Assembly (NCBI RefSeq): GCF_900110105.1
Contig: NZ_FOCL01000004.1
Span: forward strand, 310,001 to 374,000
Source: Mucilaginibacter gossypiicola
Lineage (GTDB): Bacteria; Bacteroidota; Bacteroidia; Sphingobacteriales; Sphingobacteriaceae
Direction: 5' to 3'
DNA length: 64,000 bases
Part shown: piece after piece, positions 1-8,057 of the stretch
Position numbering within the stretch: the stretch's first letter is position 1
Layout: every line of letters starts with the position of its first letter
Made by a program: the position numbers and the translations under genes
The notes under the pieces: model-generated
What the model saw: the letters and a program-made list of their open reading frames with translations, nothing else
Databases searched by the model: none
Told to the model about the DNA's origin: nothing

Positions 1-30
1 ACTATTGGTGCAGTTTTTGTATTTGATTAA
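1..30 (+). CDS. possible 3' end of an upstream gene (partial)
   Basis: The first 30 bases read in frame as nine residues (TIGAVFVFD) and a TAA stop, 18 bases before the next gene. This may be the tail of a gene that starts left of the window, but nine residues are too few to identify anything. Confidence 0.25.
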   Translation, partial: TIGAVFVFD

Positions 31-48
31 AAAATAGGGATTTATAGC

Positions 49-417
49 ATGCTCGAGCATATCAGATACTTGCCCGCTCATGTATTAGGAATGCATGCGG
101 TTGGCCACGTTACTATTGGGGATTATGAAAAAGCCTTGACACCATTGCTTGAACAACAGGTGAAGCAAACCGGGCGGATAAATTTTTTGCTGGTGCTGGA
201 AACTAATATTAAAAATTTTACAGCCGGAGCCTGGTGTGGCAATATCAGGCTCGGATTTAAGTATTTTACCCGGTGGAACAAAGTTGCCGTTGTAACAGAT
301 CAGGACGGAGTGCGTGAGTTCAGTCATCTGTTTAAATATATTTTACCCGGCAAGTTTGCAGGTTATAAACTTGAAGAATTGGACGAAGCTGTAAAATGGG
401 TAACAGGAATTAAATAA
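49..417 (+). CDS. SpoIIAA-like / STAS-type small cytosolic protein
   Basis: A 122-residue soluble protein without signal peptide or membrane segment. Size and pattern (an N-terminal LEHIRYLPAHVLGMHAVGHV strand pair, then a VVTDQDG turn and a hydrophobic helix) fit the SpoIIAA-like STAS/SEC14 fold, a family of about 120 residues common in Bacteroidetes and of unknown cellular role. The assignment rests on fold-like pattern only; no catalytic residues can be named. A 62-codon ORF follows after 10 bases in the same direction and is probably cotranscribed. Confidence 0.6.
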   Translation: MLEHIRYLPAHVLGMHAVGHVTIGDYEKALTPLLEQQVKQTGRINFLLVLETNIKNFTAGAWCGNIRLGFKYFTRWNKVAVVTDQDGVREFSHLFKYILPGKFAGYKLEELDEAVKWVTGIK

Positions 418-427
418 ACGTACCATT

Positions 428-616
428 ATGGAAACTACAGATAAAACAGCAGTGATGAACAATGATGATTCAGACCTGCACAACGACGAGTTGGGCGAAA
501 ACACCGGCGACGATACCATAATAGCCGAAATAGTTCATTTAAAGCCCGACGAAAAGGATATCAGCAAAATGCCGTCATCAAACAAAGGTCAGGGGCCGGC
601 AGGGGAGAACTTGTAG
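428..616 (+). CDS. small acidic hypothetical protein
   Basis: A 62-residue, very acidic, low-complexity protein rich in Asp, Glu and Asn, with no hydrophobic segment; probably cytosolic and disordered. It starts at ATG ten bases after the STAS-like gene, suggesting one transcript. The last residues (GQGPAGENL) run into a dispersed GGCCCCTAAAGGGG-type repeat, so the C-terminus may be shaped by repeat insertion. I do not recognise a family; reality is supported only by position and by the ATG just after the preceding stop. Confidence 0.5.
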   Translation: METTDKTAVMNNDDSDLHNDELGENTGDDTIIAEIVHLKPDEKDISKMPSSNKGQGPAGENL

Positions 617-626
617 TTTGCCTCCG

Positions 627-751
627 GCCCCTAAAGGGGGAGTTTTTGATTTGCATATTGCCTATCTTCATATAGCGATAGACAAAAAAATGCCTTACTA
701 AAGAGTAAGGCATTTTTTGTTTAATATCATCGGAACCGGCCCTTTAGGGGC
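627..751. repeat. inverted GCCCCTAAAGGG repeat pair
   Basis: GCCCCTAAAGGG at 627-638 recurs in inverted orientation at 740-751, bracketing the terminator hairpin between two convergent genes. The flanks are also GC-rich and similar (CCGG on the outside). It looks like a dispersed intergenic repeat rather than coding sequence. Confidence 0.55.
685..718. terminator. bidirectional intrinsic terminator
   Basis: TGCCTTACT (691-699) pairs with AGTAAGGCA (704-712) around a four-base loop. The stem is flanked by an A-run on the left and a T-run on the right, so it can terminate both the plus-strand pair and the minus-strand deacetylase gene. Confidence 0.85.
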
Positions 752-757
752 GGGGAA

Positions 758-1651
758 CTAAAAGCTGTTCCTGATGCTGTTGCTTAAAGTTTTGGTGCTC
801 CAGTATCCGCTATCCAAAATGCGGCGTACGGTCATCAGCGGATCAGTTTGATCGCGTTTATCAGCCAATTGAAAAGCCATTTTGAAACCGCGTTTCCTTA
901 ACTCAGGCAAGGCGGCTTTATTCCAGATACCAAACGGATAAGCAAAGTAATCCATTTTTTTACCGGTGATCTCTTCCAAAGTTTTGGTTGGTTTTTCAAT
1001 TTGGGTAACCCAATCATCAACCGGGCGATTGGTTATTTTGCCGTTTTTACCAATGATTTTAAGGGTTGATGTATGTGAGTAACGGTCAACACGGTGGTGG
1101 TCCCAGGTGTGACTGGCTACAACGTTGCCTTCGTCAGATAGTTGTTTAACCTGTTCTTTGGTCATGTAATGCGGACGGCCCAATGATACAGTCATCACAA
1201 AATAAACTGCCTTAAAACCATATTTTTTAAGGGTAGGGTTAGCGATGGTGAATTGGTCAAGGTCGGTATCATCAAACGTAAGCATGATGGGCTTTTTAGG
1301 AAGCGGCGCACCTTTGGTAAGGTATGCATAAAGCTGATCGGGCAATATGGTATGATAACCACTGTCGGCCAGCATTTTGATGTGCTCTTTAAAAGCAGCA
1401 ACCTGTACTATGTAATCTTTAGCATTTTTTGAATCTGTTGGCTTCCAGTCGCGGATTTGGTGGTAGCAAAGAATAGGTACCTGCTTGCGGGCTAAAATAG
1501 CTGCGGCATCGCCTTGTGGAGCGGCATTATTGGTAGCGGCCGGAGCTTCAGTAACCGGAGTGGCAGCAGTTGATTTATCCGTTGGCTTTGACTGGCATGA
1601 AACAGCACCCAAAGCACAAAGAGCCAGCACGGCTAATGTTTGTTTTATCAT
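758..1651 (-). CDS. polysaccharide deacetylase lipoprotein (NodB domain, CE4)
   Basis: A 297-residue protein with a lipoprotein-type signal peptide (hydrophobic residues 5-18, then Cys19) and a Pro/Ala/Thr-rich linker to about residue 55. The NodB homology domain follows: PILCYHQIRDW near 59-69, the TFDD motif with Asp127-Asp128 (catalytic base and metal ligand), and the SHTWDHH motif (metal ligands His181 and His185). AYPFG near the end matches a further conserved block. Such enzymes remove acetyl groups from peptidoglycan or other N-acetylated glycans. The substrate cannot be told from sequence. It is probably anchored on the periplasmic side or the cell surface and transcribed alone. Confidence 0.85.
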   Translation of the reverse strand: MIKQTLAVLALCALGAVSCQSKPTDKSTAATPVTEAPAATNNAAPQGDAAAILARKQVPILCYHQIRDWKPTDSKNAKDYIVQVAAFKEHIKMLADSGYHTILPDQLYAYLTKGAPLPKKPIMLTFDDTDLDQFTIANPTLKKYGFKAVYFVMTVSLGRPHYMTKEQVKQLSDEGNVVASHTWDHHRVDRYSHTSTLKIIGKNGKITNRPVDDWVTQIEKPTKTLEEITGKKMDYFAYPFGIWNKAALPELRKRGFKMAFQLADKRDQTDPLMTVRRILDSGYWSTKTLSNSIRNSF

Positions 1652-1793
1652 ATTATAGGTTGGTTTTATTCCTCAATTAACGGCGGCTAAATTAATAATT
1701 ATATAACATGACTATCTTTTATTTTAATAAATTTAATTGCCGATTTAATGTTTAAACGGTTTATTTCAAAGCTTTGCCGGGTATAAAAAAAGC

Positions 1794-1837
1794 AGGGCCT
1801 GCAACGTGTTTTTTGTTATAAACACGTTGCAGACCCT
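1794..1837 (-). terminator. intrinsic terminator of the Gfo/Idh/MocA gene
   Basis: Arms 1794-1811 and 1820-1837 form an 18-bp stem with a single mismatch and an eight-base loop. Reading on the minus strand the stem is followed by seven T residues (1784-1790), the classic form. It lies just downstream of the oxidoreductase stop codon. Confidence 0.85.
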
Positions 1838-1859
1838 TGCATTAGTAGCATTTGGCAAA

Positions 1860-3062
1860 CTACAAAACTATGCGCTTTCCTTCTTTTATTGACCGCTTAG
1901 CTGCATCCAGTATCTGCATCACTATCATATTGTATTTTAATGATGAACGATCGTCCGGGTGCCTGAGCGGATTTGCAAGGGCCGAAGTAAAATAGGCTAC
2001 CGGCGCATCGGCAGGTGCTACCAGCGGTGCCGCTTTATAGCCTCTTACACGGTTATTAACTTTTATTTCAACACTATCCTTGTCAAAAGCATGAATATAG
2101 CCTTTAGCTCCAAAAATTTCCATGTCCTTAATGCCAAATGGCCAGTTCCATGAGGCTTCTATCTGCCCGGTGGCATTGGCATATTCAACCAATATAGTAG
2201 CGTCATCTTCAACCTTGGGATATACATTGGGTTTGTAATGCCTTGCAATAGCAGTTACCGCTATGGGGCGCTGGCCTTTCATTAACCAGGTCATTAAATC
2301 GGCGCCATAGCAGCCAAAATCGTTAAGCGCGCCTGCCCCATTCAAAACAGGATCTGTAAGCCAGCTCAGGAAATCTTCGCTGCAGCCAATTTCACGTGGC
2401 CCCTGATGTCCGTCGTGCACCACCATTTTGCGGATCATGCCTACGCTATCAAGTTTAACGTTATTGTAAGCATCTTGGAAGGAGGGGTACCAGGTGGTTT
2501 CGTAGTTAGTTAAAACTTTAACATAATACTTAAGAGCCAGAAACTCCATGCGTTTAGCCTGCTCTAAAGTGGCTGCCAAAGGTTTTTCAACCATTACCGA
2601 GATACCAAGCGGTGCGCATGTTTCAACAATATCCACGTGTTTGCCAACCTCGTTGTAACCCAGTACAATGGCAGGTTTGCGGGTTGTACACATTTTCTTC
2701 AGGTCATCAAAAAACAGGGAATCGGGCAGGTTATATGCCTTACCAAATTTTTCCCAAAGTTTTTTGTTGGGTTCGGCAATGCCTACAATATTTACGTTGC
2801 CTTTGCGGTATTCGCTTAATATAAGGTGGATATGGTCATGGTTTAAGCCCATAATGCCTACTTTTAAGGTAGGTACAGGTTTATGTACAACAGGTACAGT
2901 ATCCTTTTTTGCCTTGTTAATTGTGTCGGCAGGCAGGGTAACGGACTGGGCTGGTGCAGGCGTAGCAACCGTTGGTGGCGGCGTTGTTTGGGCCGATATA
3001 ATAGTTGTCCCACTTAAAATAAACGCAGTTGTAGCTAACAGTAGTTTTAATTTGGTCTTCAT
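1860..3062 (-). CDS. exported Gfo/Idh/MocA-family oxidoreductase
   Basis: A 400-residue protein with an N-terminal signal peptide (hydrophobic stretch about 5-24, ending SAQ) and a Pro/Thr-rich linker to about 65. The Rossmann-type NAD(P)-binding start is VGIMGLNHDH (68-77). The family signature EKP is at 159-161, and a C-terminal alpha/beta substrate domain completes the usual two-domain plan. These enzymes oxidise or reduce sugars and related polyols. Secreted members often act on glycan-derived sugars in Bacteroidetes, sometimes with tightly bound NAD. The exact substrate is unknown. The gene sits alone, downstream of ruvB on the same strand, with its own terminator. Confidence 0.85.
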   Translation of the reverse strand: MKTKLKLLLATTAFILSGTTIISAQTTPPPTVATPAPAQSVTLPADTINKAKKDTVPVVHKPVPTLKVGIMGLNHDHIHLILSEYRKGNVNIVGIAEPNKKLWEKFGKAYNLPDSLFFDDLKKMCTTRKPAIVLGYNEVGKHVDIVETCAPLGISVMVEKPLAATLEQAKRMEFLALKYYVKVLTNYETTWYPSFQDAYNNVKLDSVGMIRKMVVHDGHQGPREIGCSEDFLSWLTDPVLNGAGALNDFGCYGADLMTWLMKGQRPIAVTAIARHYKPNVYPKVEDDATILVEYANATGQIEASWNWPFGIKDMEIFGAKGYIHAFDKDSVEIKVNNRVRGYKAAPLVAPADAPVAYFTSALANPLRHPDDRSSLKYNMIVMQILDAAKRSIKEGKRIVL

Positions 3063-3090
3063 GATTGGTGGCGATGTATGTAGGTTTATA

Positions 3091-4113
3091 TCAAAATAAG
3101 GATGGATTTCCCCCCAGCTTTATTTTTCCTAAATGTTTGTAGGCGGCTTCGGTAACTTCGCGCCCGCGGGCGGTGCGCATGATAAAACCTTCCTGTATCA
3201 AAAACGGTTCATAAACTTCTTCAATGGTGCCTTCATCTTCGCCAACCGCAGTTGCAACAGTTTTTAAGCCTACAGGACCGCCTTTAAACTTATCGATGAT
3301 GGTGAGGAGTATTTTGTTGTCCATTTCATCAAGGCCGTGGCTATCTACGTTGAGGGCGTTGAGGGCATACTGTGCAATTTCGGTATCAATTTTACCATTG
3401 CCTTTAATCTGGGCAAAATCGCGCGTGCGGCGAAGTAAGGCATTGGCTATACGTGGTGTACCGCGGCTGCGGCGTGCAATTTCATAAGCGCCTTCATCGG
3501 TAATAGGAGTTTTTAATATCGAAGCAGAGCGTAGCACAATGGTGGTAAGCAATTTAGCATCGTAATATTCCAACCGCGAATTTATGCCGAACCTCGCCCG
3601 TAATGGTGCGGTAAGCAGGCCCGAACGGGTGGTAGCCCCAACCAGGGTGAACGGATTTAGCGAGATCTGTACTGAACGGGCATTTGGGCCGCTTTCCAGC
3701 ATAATATCTATCTTAAAATCTTCCATCGCCGAGTACAGGTATTCCTCAACCAGCGGACTTAAACGGTGAATCTCGTCAATAAAAAGAATGTCGCCGGTTT
3801 CGAGGTTGGTAAGCAAGCCGGCCAAATCGCCGGGTTTATCCAAAACAGGCCCTGAAGTGATCTTGATGCCAACACCCATTTCGTTGGCAATAATGTGCGA
3901 TAGGGTGGTTTTACCCAAACCCGGAGGGCCATGTAGCAACACATGGTCAAGCGCCTCACCCCGCTGGCGGGCCGCCTGTACAAAGATCTTTAAGTTGGCT
4001 AATATTTTATGCTGACCGGTAAAATCCTCAAATTGCTGAGGCCGTAACACTTTTTCAATATCACGTTCGGTATTGCTGAGGCGTTCGCGGTTAGGATCAA
4101 GATGCTCGTTCAT
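3091..4113 (-). CDS. ruvB: Holliday junction branch-migration ATPase RuvB
   Basis: The ATP-driven motor that, with RuvA, moves Holliday junctions during recombinational repair. All expected blocks are present in order: an N-terminal segment ending in EDFTGQ, Walker A GPPGLGKT, Walker B FIDEIHRL, sensor 1 GATTRSGLLT, arginine-finger region PLRARFG, sensor 2 GTPRIANALLRR, and the C-terminal winged helix with GGPVGLKT. Length (340) is normal. ATG at 4113 (MNEHLDPN) is chosen over the ATG two codons earlier because homologues begin with this sequence. ruvA and ruvC are not adjacent, as is common in Bacteroidetes. Confidence 0.97.
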   Translation of the reverse strand: MNEHLDPNRERLSNTERDIEKVLRPQQFEDFTGQHKILANLKIFVQAARQRGEALDHVLLHGPPGLGKTTLSHIIANEMGVGIKITSGPVLDKPGDLAGLLTNLETGDILFIDEIHRLSPLVEEYLYSAMEDFKIDIMLESGPNARSVQISLNPFTLVGATTRSGLLTAPLRARFGINSRLEYYDAKLLTTIVLRSASILKTPITDEGAYEIARRSRGTPRIANALLRRTRDFAQIKGNGKIDTEIAQYALNALNVDSHGLDEMDNKILLTIIDKFKGGPVGLKTVATAVGEDEGTIEEVYEPFLIQEGFIMRTARGREVTEAAYKHLGKIKLGGNPSLF

Positions 4114-4137
4114 TGCCAACGAAATTAGTAATTTTTT

Positions 4138-4293
4138 AGGCTAAAGGTGAAAGGTTAAAGGTAAAAGGTTTGTTTCTTTTTTTGTTAGGTCAAAGGCAAA
4201 AGGCTAAAGGTGAAAGGTTTTCTTTCTTTTTTAAGAATGTAAAAAGGCGAAATGCTTCTACCTTTCGCCTTTTACCTTTATCCTTTCACCTCA
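4138..4293. repeat. degenerate AAAGGTGAAAGG word array with inverted part
   Basis: AGGCTAAAGGTGAAAGGTT occurs at 4138-4156 and 4201-4219, with related words (AAAGGTAAAAGG, AAAGGCAAAAGG) between. From about 4261 the words appear in complement (CCTTTCGCC, ACCTTTATCCTTTCACCT), so the region folds back; 4240-4252 pairs with 4263-4275. It fills the gap between ruvB and the glycosyltransferase gene. Confidence 0.7.
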
Positions 4294-4298
4294 AAGGA

Positions 4299-5030
4299 TC
4301 ATCCTTCCGGGTACTTCCTGAAAATGCTGTTGATCTTCATCTGGATTACGCCCAAAAATGCTTCCCGGAAAATGCGGGTTGACATTTTGGAGGTGCCGGC
4401 CGTGCGGTCGGTAAATATGATTGGTACTTCCACCAGCTTAAAACCGTGTTTAAGGGTGGTATATTTCATTTCAATCTGGAAGGCATAGCCCACAAATTTG
4501 ATCTTGTTGAGCTGCACGGTTTCCAATACTTTACGTTTGTAACACATAAAGCCCGCTGTGGCGTCCTGTACCTTCATGCCGGTTATAAAACGTACATAAA
4601 CCGAGGCGAAATAGCTCATCAATACCCGGCTCATAGGCCAGTTTACTACATTTACGCCGGTTACATAACGTGAGCCTATCGCCGCATCGGCCCCATCAAT
4701 ACAGGCTTGCCTAAGTTTCAGCAAATCATCAGGATTGTGCGAAAAATCGGCGTCCATTTCAAAAATATAGTCGTAATGGCGGGCTATACACCATTTAAAA
4801 CCATGTATATAGGCTGTACCTAATCCCTGTTTGCCGGCGCGTTCTTCTATAAAAAGACTGCCATCGTATTCGGCCTGCAGGCTTTTTACTATCTGCGGCG
4901 TACCATCAGGCGATCCGTCGTCAATGATCAGGATATGAAAATCATGAGGCAGGGAGAACACCTTACGGATCATCCGCTCGATATTTTCCTTCTCATTATA
5001 GGTGGGTATGATTACAACGCTATCAGGCAC
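4299..5030 (-). CDS. polyprenol-phosphate mannose synthase-like glycosyltransferase (GT2)
   Basis: A 243-residue GT-A fold protein. VVIIPTYNEKENI opens the nucleotide-sugar domain, DDGSPDGT follows, and EMDADFSHNP contains the DxD-type metal site. The order and spacing match dolichol/polyprenol monophosphomannose synthases, which move mannose from GDP-mannose to a membrane lipid phosphate. No C-terminal membrane segment is present, as in the soluble bacterial type. Family is clear; the sugar donor and acceptor are inferred. The stop codon lies next to the AAAGGTGAAAGG repeat array. Confidence 0.88.
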   Translation of the reverse strand: MPDSVVIIPTYNEKENIERMIRKVFSLPHDFHILIIDDGSPDGTPQIVKSLQAEYDGSLFIEERAGKQGLGTAYIHGFKWCIARHYDYIFEMDADFSHNPDDLLKLRQACIDGADAAIGSRYVTGVNVVNWPMSRVLMSYFASVYVRFITGMKVQDATAGFMCYKRKVLETVQLNKIKFVGYAFQIEMKYTTLKHGFKLVEVPIIFTDRTAGTSKMSTRIFREAFLGVIQMKINSIFRKYPEG

Positions 5031-5086
5031 TGAACAGTATTTAAATGTTTAAGCTGCGAAAATAATCATTTACAGGGCATCAAAAC

Positions 5087-5122
5087 AAAAAAACAGGAAA
5101 GCATACGCAATCCTGTTTTTTT
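5087..5122 (-). terminator. intrinsic terminator of the peptide transporter gene
   Basis: AAAAAAACAGGA (5087-5098) pairs with TCCTGTTTTTTT (5111-5122). On the minus strand the right arm comes first and the stem ends in a T-run, just downstream of the POT transporter stop. Confidence 0.8.
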
Positions 5123-5133
5123 GAATATATATT

Positions 5134-6612
5134 TTAAAGGTTATTAGTATCGACAATAACCTCATTTTCCATGTAGGGGTCGGTAATGTAGTTTCTTTCT
5201 TTAAGGCGCGGCGCAACAAACATAAAGATGATGATAAACACTGCGATGAAAGCTACAAAGAACCATTCATAATTAGCGCCCGCAAGATTTTTAGCCCACC
5301 AGCCGCCGTCTTCGATAAGGCCGTTAACAAGGGCTGTGATCAGGTTCCCGAACGAAACAACCAGGAACCAAATTCCCGACATGGTGCTTTTCATTGATTT
5401 TGGAGAATGGGTATAAGCGTATTCCAAACCGGTAATTGATACCAATACTTCTGCAGCTGATAATATTAAAAAGGCCAGTACCTGCCACCACATTGAAGGC
5501 GCGCCGCCATGATCAATACTTACGTGTGTAAAACCGATCACGACAAACGATAATGCCGTTAAAACCAAACCGGCACCCAGCCTCCGTAAAGGTGTTGTCT
5601 TCAATCCGATCTTATCCAAATTCGGATAAATTACATAGTTAAATAGTGGTATAAATAATAGAAGGAAAATGGTATTAAAGGTAGACATTGAACCTGGTTC
5701 TATCTGGAATGAAGTAAAGCCAAGATTAATGTTTCGATCCATTTTTGCAGCATAAAGCGTCCATTCTGAAAGGCACTGATCCCAAACAGCCCAAAACGCC
5801 AGCGCAAAAAAGAATACCGAAATTACACGGTATACCGCTTTAACCCCTTCAACACGTTCAGGATCATAACTTTCTTTAGCAATATCAAGCAATGATTGGC
5901 CCGGTTTCTTTTTGCTTAAATGGGTAAGTGCATACCATGTAATAAATACAAGGTTATTTCGGTTTACACCCTGGGGAGGTACCTTTACATATTTTTTGCG
6001 GCCCATAAAAAATATCACAGTTGCCAGGCCCATTAAAAGTCCGGGAACACCAAAAGCCCATTTAGGGCCGTAGTATTTGTAAACAAGAGGGATAGCAACT
6101 GTTGATAGCATAGAACCTGCGTTGATGCTAAAGTAAAACCAACCATAAACCTTCGATAGCAAATCCTGGTTGCTGGCATCAAACTGGTCGCCCACGTTGG
6201 CCGAAACACACGATTTGATACCGCCCGCACCGATGGCGACTACAAGCATACCTATCTCAAAACCACTAAGGCTTGTATCAAACATTGCCAGCAACAGGTG
6301 CCCGAAGCAATATACTATAGAAATATAAAGGATAAGCTTGTATTTGCCGGTAAACCAGTCGGCTACCATGCCGCCTACAAATGGTAAAGCGTAGGCCACC
6401 ATAACAAATAAATGGTTTAGCTTATTGGCATGGGCATCAGCCTGTTGAGCTAATGCGGGGTTAGCTGCCGGGTTAAAGAATTGTTTTACCAAAAAAAGGG
6501 TAAGTATGGAACGCATGCCGTAAAAGCTAAAACGTTCAGCGGCTTCATTGCCAATAATGTAAGGGACGCTCTTGGGGAATCTTGGTTTTGTTGGAGCAGT
6601 TTTTTCTTGCAT
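5134..6612 (-). CDS. POT/PTR2-family proton-coupled peptide transporter
   Basis: A 492-residue inner-membrane protein of the major facilitator superfamily with about 12-14 hydrophobic segments. PTR2 signatures are visible: ERFSFYGMRSILTLFLVKQF in the first helix region (the E-x-x-E/R-F-x-Y-type motif in shortened form), GAGGIKSCVSANVGDQF, and GWFYFSINAGS. These proteins import di- and tripeptides with protons. Length is typical of bacterial members. Its neighbours give no more precise substrate. It has its own terminator and appears monocistronic. Confidence 0.92.
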   Translation of the reverse strand: MQEKTAPTKPRFPKSVPYIIGNEAAERFSFYGMRSILTLFLVKQFFNPAANPALAQQADAHANKLNHLFVMVAYALPFVGGMVADWFTGKYKLILYISIVYCFGHLLLAMFDTSLSGFEIGMLVVAIGAGGIKSCVSANVGDQFDASNQDLLSKVYGWFYFSINAGSMLSTVAIPLVYKYYGPKWAFGVPGLLMGLATVIFFMGRKKYVKVPPQGVNRNNLVFITWYALTHLSKKKPGQSLLDIAKESYDPERVEGVKAVYRVISVFFFALAFWAVWDQCLSEWTLYAAKMDRNINLGFTSFQIEPGSMSTFNTIFLLLFIPLFNYVIYPNLDKIGLKTTPLRRLGAGLVLTALSFVVIGFTHVSIDHGGAPSMWWQVLAFLILSAAEVLVSITGLEYAYTHSPKSMKSTMSGIWFLVVSFGNLITALVNGLIEDGGWWAKNLAGANYEWFFVAFIAVFIIIFMFVAPRLKERNYITDPYMENEVIVDTNNL

Positions 6613-6733
6613 CAGTTAACTTAAAAATTTGCTAAAGGTAATATAAATCTTCCAAACCGAAATTTAATACTGAAAGCGAGATACTTTCTGTAACAAAATG
6701 GTTAATTTTTGGTTATTGTTGTTATTTAATTTC

Positions 6734-7660
6734 TTAATGCCTCACCGGTAACAGCGCCCGATCTTTCGCGGCTTGTTTTTTTGGATCGATATATTGACTA
6801 TCGGTACCGGCACTGGTGCCATCGGTAATGTTGCGCATGTCAAGGTCTTCTACATAAGTCCAGCGGCCCTCTTTTAATTTATAGCCGTCGTAGCTAAGGT
6901 CGGGGCCAAAGGTTTCGGGCTTGTCCTTACTCCGGCCATCGGGTGCCGAAAGGTGGTCAAACACAATGATGTTTTGTTCGGGTACAAACCTTAACAGCAT
7001 AGATACTTGCCGGGCATATTCAAAAACTACCCTATTGCGGGTTTTGCCATTGCCATTAAATACAGGCATGCCAAACTGCGGTGCGCCATTATTAAATGAA
7101 ATCACATCGATAACCTTTTTTGTGGATTTTACGGTATTGCCTTTCCATCCTAATAATACATAGTAAGGTTTAGGGCCGTATACAGGCATTATCTTATAGT
7201 ATTGAGCGCCATACCATTTATGGTTGTCGGTTACCGAATCTTCAGGGTTTTTCAATAACGGCGAATAATCCTCAAGCGGGAACATTTTAAGCGCCCCCCC
7301 GGTATTTATTTGTACCGTGCCATAAAAACGGTAACTGCCATCGAGATTTGTTACGTGCCAGCTCAAGATCCTGAAACGGTTATCGGGTGAGTTAACGATG
7401 CTGATGCTTTTAACCGAATCAAACGGAAACAAAAAGGAATTATTGATTTTTAACGCCTGTACCAATGTTTTAATAAACTGGTAGTTGGCGTTTTTGCGCT
7501 CCATATCATTCTCATCATTTACAATTTTTTTGCCCAGACGGGTGAGACTGTCCTGGTATTCGTTAAGTTTTTTGATCCTTGTACCTTCGTCATAGTATTG
7601 CGCAAAAGCTTGCATGCAAAGCAGTATGGAGAAGATGGTCAGAAAGGCTTTTTTTGTCAC
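6734..7660 (-). CDS. exported protein of unknown function
   Basis: A 308-residue protein with a clear signal peptide (MTKKAFLTIFSILLCMQAFA, cleavage near AFA-QYY). The mature part is rich in aromatic and charged residues and carries no motif I can name. Blocks such as YYKIMPVYGPKPYYVLLGWKG and the FDHLSAPDGRSKDKPETFGP region suggest a beta-rich periplasmic protein. Similar exported proteins occur as single copies in Bacteroidetes. It lies alone between the POT transporter gene and a 400-base gap. Confidence 0.75.
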   Translation of the reverse strand: MTKKAFLTIFSILLCMQAFAQYYDEGTRIKKLNEYQDSLTRLGKKIVNDENDMERKNANYQFIKTLVQALKINNSFLFPFDSVKSISIVNSPDNRFRILSWHVTNLDGSYRFYGTVQINTGGALKMFPLEDYSPLLKNPEDSVTDNHKWYGAQYYKIMPVYGPKPYYVLLGWKGNTVKSTKKVIDVISFNNGAPQFGMPVFNGNGKTRNRVVFEYARQVSMLLRFVPEQNIIVFDHLSAPDGRSKDKPETFGPDLSYDGYKLKEGRWTYVEDLDMRNITDGTSAGTDSQYIDPKKQAAKDRALLPVRH

Positions 7661-7893
7661 TATTTTAATTTAATTGGTTGTGCTTATTTCTTTTTTATTG
7701 CGGGGAGCGAAGTAATCCCTGATTGGCAAAGTGGCTTTACAAGTCTCTCTGTGTAGTTGGGATTATCAATAATCATAGTTTGATTTTATAAATGTCAATC
7801 AGCTTTCCTATGATCAGTCGCTTTGTGTCTTATTAACTATTTCCTTGTGAGTTTTTGATTATTAATATCTTTATTATCTATTTTATATAACAT

Positions 7894-8002
7894 GGGCGTT
7901 CCCGCCAGCTGGCGGACCGGGCTTTCCGTTGCAAGTCCTCGCTTTTCCTGCCCTCAACCCAACAAGCGCTGTGGGCTTTACACTGCAATCCCTAACGCGC
8001 CC
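7894..8002. other. structured GC-rich intergenic element (repeat or ncRNA candidate)
   Basis: Within a 397-base gap of AT-rich DNA is a GC-rich block bounded by GGGCGTT (7894-7900) and AACGCGCCC (7994-8002), which are near inverted repeats. A perfect 14-bp palindrome CCGCCAGCTGGCGG lies at 7902-7915, followed by an unpaired CCGTTGCAAGTCCTCGC stretch. No ORF crosses it. The composition contrast and end pairing suggest a folded RNA or a mobile intergenic repeat. Confidence 0.5.
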
Positions 8003-8057
8003 CTCGCACAACATCACTAAAATATATTTTGCTTATAATGATGTTGTTTATAAAACA

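Noticed and set aside
2668..3099. 143-codon plus-strand frame opposite the Gfo/Idh/MocA gene
   Set aside because: It is antisense to a gene with full family motifs, and its composition is that of a mirror frame.
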